Positions 17,597 through 23,245 of a DNA stretch of 23,245 nucleotides are shown in pieces. The stretch lies in contig JH153377.1 of the NCBI GenBank assembly GCA_000226015.1, forward strand, positions 2,187-25,431, in the 5' to 3' direction. Under the pieces are notes generated by a model. The model was not told the origin of the DNA and searched no databases. It saw only the letters and a list, made by a program, of their open reading frames with translations. The position numbers were made by a program, and so were the translations under genes. The DNA is from Mnemiopsis leidyi (taxonomy: Eukaryota > Ctenophora > Tentaculata > Lobata > Bolinopsidae). How positions within the stretch are numbered: position 1 is the first letter of the stretch; each line of letters opens with the position of its first letter.

Positions 17597-20500
17597 ATGA
17601 AACTTCTACCCCTGCTCATCCTCATTTCTCTACACACATCCACAGTTCAGCCTCACAAAGTTGGGCTTCTTCTCGACTCCAAGGACCCAGAGAGAGTGGG
17701 CGCTATCAGCCGAGTTGTGGAATATTTTCTGGCATCCCTGGACAACTCTCAGATCACTGTGGAGAAACAGCAACATGGATCGAGTTACCTAAGTCTGGTT
17801 AGTGGTGTCTGTGAACTGTTCGACAAGAACGTTGTCGCTATCGTATCCGTATCTGATTCCACCCTAACCAACGTCCAAATAAACATCGCCAGTCAATTCA
17901 ACGTGCCCATAATCGCGGGCCTAGCTACCAACTCCTTCCTTGAGTCCTCCAACAGCTACTACGGTGAGAACGTTGAACTAGTCAGACTGTCTCCGTCAGA
18001 CATCTACCAGAGTCAAGCGATATTCGATCTGCTGAGGGAATACCACTGGCGGGAGTTCTCCATCCTGGCCTCGGCAGATGACTATGGTACGGATGGTGTG
18101 GTACACTTGTTGTACCTGGCTGCACATGATGAGACTTTCTCTATAAGGAACGTCCAGCACTTCGATGTTGGAGTTGATACTGAGGATCAAAGAGTCAAAT
18201 TATTTTCCAAAGAGCTACAGTTGATTAAGGATTCTCTAGTTAGAGTGATCGTTCTGAATTGCGCTCAAAAGTTTGCAGAGAAAGTTTTTAAGTGAGTATT
18301 GTGCCTTTTGGTTTTTAATTCTTACAAAGCCAGTCGTGATTCACTGCAAATTTGATTACTTCGTTACGTGATTGCAAAGTTTGCTGTTTTTTAGACATCA
18401 TGTAGACATGCATGATCATTAATAATAGTAATTCATTTTTATGATATTTTCAGGGAGGCAAAGTACTTTGGTCTAATGGAAGAGTCCTTTGTCTGGATTG
18501 TGACAGATGCAGTGTCATCCGAGCTTGAAGACATCTCAACCCGAGATTCCCGTCCATACTACCTCAACGGTATCATCGGAACATTACCAGCAACTGGTAA
18601 AGGATCTGACCAGTATAAAAACTTAAAGAACGGTTATGTGAAGCAAGGAGGTGATCCTACAGATTTAAACATATATTCTGCAATGGCCGTGGAAGGTTTG
18701 CGACTGGTAAACCACTGTCTCGGTGAACTTGATAAAGCAACTTGGGATCATTCACCATCGGTAAACTGTGATTCAGAGGGCAAATGGTACGGTGGATTAG
18801 ATTTATTTCACGAGATGTCTCAAGCATTTGCTGAAGGCAATGACGATCACATAACTTATGATATCATGAACTTCAAACCCGAGGGGTTCGTGAAGGTTGG
18901 TGCTTGGCGAAACATTAGCGGGCTTACTAATAACAAGAATGAATATGTCCAGTGGATAGAAAGACAGGACATCTTCTTCATAGGCGGTTCAATGTCTGCT
19001 CCTAGCGGATTTGGGAGTAGACTATCCGGCTTTCATCTCAAAGTTGGAATCATACAGGAATCTCCGATAGCAATGTTAAAGGAAAAATGCGCCGCTGAAA
19101 AGTCGTCTCCCAGTTGCTGGTACGGCTGGAACCCAGACATTGTCAGGAGACTAGCTCTTGATCTAAACTTCACTTACGAGTTTGTTGAGCAGGCCGAATC
19201 TAAATACGGGGCTTTTGATGAGAAATCGAAAAGTTGGAGCGGCATGGTCAGGGAACTTTACCACGGGGCTATAGACATGACTACTGTTCTTTCTATCAAC
19301 ACTGTACGTGCCCAGTACATCAGCTTCACAACACCGATCTATGAAGATCAAGCTTCTATAGCTGTCGGTGTGAAATCTTCGTCGTTATCTGCCAATATGT
19401 TCTTCTTTCTGAAGCCCTTCCAAACTTCAGTCTGGGTCTCAATACTTGTTCTCATCATTGTAATTTCAGTATTAATGACGTTTTTAAGCAAGATCTCACC
19501 ACTGGGAGATGGTGTAAACAGAACTACCGCACTGAATCCATGTTCCAATTGTACACTGCGAGATGGAACAAAGTCGGAATTAGTGGATGTAAAAGCAGGT
19601 CATCAGGTTCAGGCCGATAATTCGAAAGGTGGCCCAGCCTACCTGACTCTCAACAACTCTACTTGGCTCATAGGAACAGGTCAGCTTACTTTCACCACGA
19701 TGCCAAACGACCACTTTATTAGAAGGGCTAATTTTGCCCTGGCTGACGATACTCAATAATGCTTTAGCTTTTCCATGAACTTATCGAATTATCGTCTGTT
19801 TCTTTCCCTTGTTGTTCTACTTTCTGCTACTTTTTTGGAGTAATCACCTCGCTTATCGCTTACTTTAGTTTTAATTTCAGGATTCGTCCTACATGCTACT
19901 AATACCCTACCGACCGCGCCTTCCGGCAGATTCCTCTTGTTTATTTGGTGGTTTTTCGTTATGATCCTGACCTCGATGTACACAGCAAACTTAACCGCAC
20001 ATTTAACAATCGATCACAAAAGTGTCCATATCGCAAGTCTTGAGGACTTGCTGGCTCAAAAAGAATACTCTTGGGGCTTGGGCAAGGACCGAAATCTAGA
20101 AACAATGATGTACAGCCACGATAATAAAGACTATAGAAAGATTGCAGAAAAAGCAGTAAAGATGGGCGGACTGGATGAAGCGATAGAGAGGATAAAAATG
20201 GGCGGCTTTGCGTTTATTGACGACAACTCTGTTCTGGAAGTCTACCTCCAGGGTTACTGTGAAGCAGCTATTGTAAAAACTGGAAAGTTTGCCAACCATT
20301 GGGCTTTTGGGCTCCAGACGAACTCCCCGTACGAGGCGTTTATCAACAGTATGCTCCTCCAGTACCGTGAGGAAGGCTGGCTGACGGACACCTTTAACGA
20401 CTGGTACTCGGGAGACACCCAGACTTCTTGCTACTCCTCTCTAGGAAGTGAAACCACTTTTGGACCTCTGGTTCTATCGGGTCTTTACGTAGTATTGTTG

Positions 20501-20722
20501 GGTGGGATAGCTTTGTCTTTTATTACAGTGCTGATTGAGCTGGTATACGTGGCTTATCAACATAGTGTCCGAACTGGGCGCAGTCTGGTGAGCTCCCTGA
20601 GGTTCACCCTTCGCTCAGTGTGTCTAAATATCAGAGACAGCTGGTGCAGAGGGAGGATTCAGCCAGACAGCTTCCATGACAAATACCATGTCTCTTGTTC
20701 TTGTCCGCATAGAGTCCATTAA
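17597..20722 (+). CDS. Ionotropic glutamate receptor subunit, NMDA-receptor-like
   Basis: Ligand-gated cation channel subunit. Three exons (17597-18291, 18454-19679, 19881-20722) join in frame through 162- and 201-bp GT-AG introns to give 920 aa, the usual length of the family. A signal peptide (1-19) is followed by the amino-terminal domain. The ligand-binding lobe S1 begins near 426, with VRAQYISFTTP giving the agonist-carboxylate arginine Arg517. M1 spans about 558-579 and is followed by SPLG. The pore loop starts at Trp636, and M3 spans about 658-683 with TANL. Lobe S2 carries FIDDNSVLE, whose Asp755 matches the acidic agonist-amine ligand. M4 is at about 836-864 and the tail is short. 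The second junction completes a glycine codon and restores the exact canonical spacing from the pore Trp to SGR. S1 (KYGAFDEKSKSWSGMVREL and INTVRAQY) is most like GluN1. Odd points are Leu644 at the Q/R/N selectivity position and MYTANLTAHLT instead of SYTANLAAFLT. Agonist and ion selectivity are not predictable. Confidence 0.92.
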
Positions 20723-21144
20723 ATACGTACTAATTCAAGTTTGGAGTAAAAACGTAATGAAATCGTCTAGTGGCATTGAATCATCATAGATAACATGAAA
20801 TACTTGTACAGGCAATATAAATAATGTAGAAGGATTATCTTACTAAGCAATTGAGATTGAGATTTTCCGGTTGCTTTAGCACATAGAATGTGTGATTAAA
20901 ATGTTTAAGGTGGGTTTGTCAAAACGATTACACATATTACACTTTCTTAAAGGCGCAGACATGATGCGCATAATGCCAAAGAATATCAAAGCAGACTGAT
21001 ATCTTTATTTTGAGGAATGTTTCATTTATGTACAGTTTGAGCTTTGATGTCAAACAAAATTAATCACTACCATTGAAATTGACCTTTATGATTCCATAAT
21101 TTTCAAGTTAGTAAGTTATACCTGTTTATGATTTTCCTAGTCAT
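20723..21144. other. AT-rich intergenic region after the receptor gene
   Basis: Presumed 3' UTR and spacer. No AATAAA is evident close to the stop, and I see no gene or repeat. Confidence 0.35.
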
Positions 21145-21575
21145 AAACCCAATGAACCAAACCTTGCAGCCAGCCGATGTGCGCTACCTGTAACCCTATT
21201 GCCAACTTTTGTAACTATAATCTACATTTTTGTGTGCAAGTTATGTGATAAGAATCATATTGGTAGAACAACCAGAGTTTTGAGGCAGCGAGTAAATGAA
21301 CATCTGGCCATGTTTTACCAACTTTCTAATGATCCCCAAGCTGACCTTTCAAACTCTAAAGACCACGATGGCTATTGTTTATGTAGACAATAGTTGATGA
21401 CCACCAACATAGAAATGATTTCAATAACTCCTACCGAGTTTTCATTCTGTTAAATACCAGTCCTAGAACATCAGAAGTTAATGACCACAAATGGATAAAG
21501 CAATTGAAAACCATTAAACCTTTTCTATGTAAAGATTTGACTTCGATTTGTACACTACTTAATTTTTCTGATTGA
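21145..21575 (+). pseudogene. Broken GIY-YIG endonuclease remnant (Penelope-like element)
   Basis: The first frame (to the stop at 21391-21393) reads IYIFVCKLCDKNHIGRTTRV followed by LRQRVNEH. This is the GIY-YIG nuclease pattern of Penelope-like retroelements, with a Cys-x2-Cys pair between the two halves and an Arg after the second. The YIG tyrosine is replaced by His. A second frame (21393-21575) continues with NDHKWIKQLKTIKP, the usual WI-x-KL-x-T segment downstream of such nucleases. The two parts are joined by a frame change near 21392, so the copy is dead. No reverse transcriptase is visible upstream, so this is a 3' fragment. Confidence 0.72.
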
Positions 21576-22065
21576 TCTGCGGGAATTCGATAATTCACCT
21601 TTTGGTATCAATTTCGGCAACACCGTTTTTAGATATGTAATTTTTCCCCTATATTAACCTATTCTCTTTAACCTGTGGGCTTACTTGAATATTTCCATAG
21701 ATTCTGATGATGTCAGTGAAGAATGTGCCTGACCTCCCATGATAAATATATGATAAGATTTGCAAGCAATCAATAGTTCGTCTGATTGTTTCGGGAATAT
21801 TTTTTGTCATTTTTTTCGTCAAAACTAAATTGAACTAAAAAATATAGCATTACCGTTCTTGATTTGGTTATCTCTGTAAATATACTTGTGATGATGTTGC
21901 AGAGAAGAAGTTTTAATGCTGACGACATTTTAATTTTTATGTCCGGCCCGAGTCTTTTTACATCATGTACTTAATACTTTAAATGTCCTCAACTATTTAA
22001 TCCTGTCAACTAATCCAAGGAAAACAATTAAACTGGCAAATTAAGACATTCAAGGTAAATTTTTA
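21576..22065. other. AT-rich spacer
   Basis: I see no gene, RNA or repeat here. Confidence 0.35.
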
Positions 22066-23203
22066 TCACAAATTAACCTTCACAAAAATAAAAGCTGAAT
22101 TTTTAAAAATACTGTCCCAGCTCTTAGGAAACAAAAACTGCACAACAATCCAGAGTCTTCCAGTGTCCTTATATGGCTTTTTAACTTGCGCAAAAGAACA
22201 GAACCTAAAGGTATAATAAGATTGCAAATACATACAACAGTTATTCTTTTTAGCAACCACTCGAACACTGGCAACATGAAAGAAAAAGAAATCTTTACCT
22301 CACCTTATATTGGCACAGTTTCGGTATCGCTATCATCAGTGGAATGTAAACTAGAATGTAAAAGTTGCACTAAATATTCGACTGCACGAAAAACAATTGC
22401 TTCTATTTCTTGTTTAACATGCCGTGCAATCTTGGTTCTACTGCAACCAGTATGTCCATTTTTATCTAGCTTCATCACAATTAAGAAATATAATGAAGCT
22501 CAAGTCACTGTACTTAGCTAACATTTCTCTGAACATGTTAAGTGGGAGGTCGCAAATAGATAGAACTGGATAACTTTCCATACATTGGCTTTCAGAAAAC
22601 AAAATGAGCCTGGGATTATAATATACTCAATTCCCCTTCCACGGTAATTTGTCCCCGTCTATTGTAAAAAGTGATGAACTATTTGTAGGCTTAAAGTGGA
22701 GAGAGTAAGTTCCGCAAGGGAAATGAGGATCACCAGTTGCAATGGTTATGTTGTGATATGATGCCGGTTTTATCATACGGATCCTTGGAGACAATTTGTT
22801 GTAATAATAATTTTTAAACTTGGCAAATTTTTTTCAACAGCAAAAGCACTTTTTACAAATGCAATATTCCTCTTATGTGTTAGACACTGATAACAACTTC
22901 CTCTTCCTGAAGTTATTTTCAGAACATAAAGTTTTAACATGGCCAAATATTCGGGAGGAAAAGAGCAAAGACACACGTTGTCCATCAGTTCCAGTGCTAG
23001 AGCATTATCCTCAGGATGATTTAATACCCACGTCATCAAACCTTCTATCATTCTTAATGAGATGATGAAATCGCTGGAATGATCAGCATACTGCATAATG
23101 TTTATCAGAAATTTTTCAAGATTCTCAAAAGGCAGATGTTTCCAGTTAATAAAGGGCAGTAACATAATCAACTGATTTTTACCTCGGTGGACTAGCTTAA
23201 TCA
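22066..23203 (-). CDS. Partial unrecognised - strand gene, several coding-like blocks
   Basis: Four blocks on the - strand look coding, in transcript order. Block A (23203 to about 22860, after a strong acceptor TTTTCTATCTTTAAAG) is helical: FENLEKFLINIMQYADHS, then MIEGLMTWVLNHPEDN and PPEYLAMLKLYVLKI. Block B (about 22783-22627, after acceptor TTGTCTCCAAG) reads ITIATGDPHFPCGTYSLHF, then SLFTIDGDKLPWK. Block C (22475-22305) reads MKLDKNGHTGCSRTKIARHV, then EAIVFRAVEYLVQLLHS. Block D (22204-22066, after acceptor TATACCTTTAG) reads FAQVKKPYKDTGRLW, then PKSWDSIFKNS and a stop. I could not fix the donors or join the blocks in one frame. Blocks B and C each end in a stop in the frame I read, so exon borders are approximate, or more than one gene or a pseudogene is involved. 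The order of helical solenoid then beta-rich pieces would fit a trunk-plus-appendage protein such as an adaptor-complex large subunit, but that is a guess. The 5' part lies beyond the window. Confidence 0.42.
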
Positions 23204-23245
23204 CTTTAAAGATAGAAAAATCCCGAGTGTCTTATAAAGTCAGTT

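Overview
The window reads as nuclear DNA of an invertebrate animal. It is AT-rich overall, its introns are short (five of 143-252 bp inferred here), and it carries seven animal-type protein genes, all on the + strand. These are a MARCH1/8-like membrane E3 ligase, the cytosolic endoglycosidase ENGase, a membrane-anchored copine-type vWA protein, the dioxygenase ALKBH4, a small rhodanese, the front part of exportin-6, and an ionotropic glutamate receptor with an NMDA-receptor flavour. A cnidarian or another early-branching animal is plausible, but the sequence does not fix the species.

Layout. 1-117 is an (AC)n microsatellite cut by the window edge. 191-985 is the MARCH-like gene. 1256-5332 is a transposon-rich block between genes. 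It holds a TIR-bounded element (1256-1993), a decayed non-LTR reverse transcriptase on the - strand (about 1994-2690), and a GC-rich mosaic (2700-5332). The mosaic is built from two diverged head-to-tail units with shared inverted ends and 93-bp direct repeats. 6051-11422 is a compact run of four genes with one coding exon each: ENGASE, copine-like, ALKBH4 and rhodanese. 12147-13641 holds four exons for the first 300 residues of exportin-6, after which the gene stops. 13642-17596 has no recognised gene. It contains some unrecognised coding-like stretches on the - strand and a long imperfect inverted repeat (16546-16993). 17597-20722 is a complete three-exon glutamate receptor of 920 aa. 21145-21575 is a broken GIY-YIG endonuclease remnant of Penelope type. 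22066-23203 holds coding-like blocks of an unrecognised - strand gene running off the right edge.

The genes have unrelated functions: ubiquitination, free-glycan processing, oxidative demethylation, sulfur transfer, nuclear export and ligand-gated ion conduction. They do not form one pathway. What links them is an architectural pattern. Almost every start codon sits 1-11 nt after a 3' splice acceptor (49 nt for exportin-6), which suggests spliced-leader trans-splicing or leader introns. The most interesting individual items are this start-site pattern, the divergent pore of the glutamate receptor, the abruptly ending exportin-6 gene, the copine-type vWA domain with an altered metal site and a membrane anchor, and an unassigned family of inverted-repeat elements ending in TTGACGAG/CTCGTCAA.
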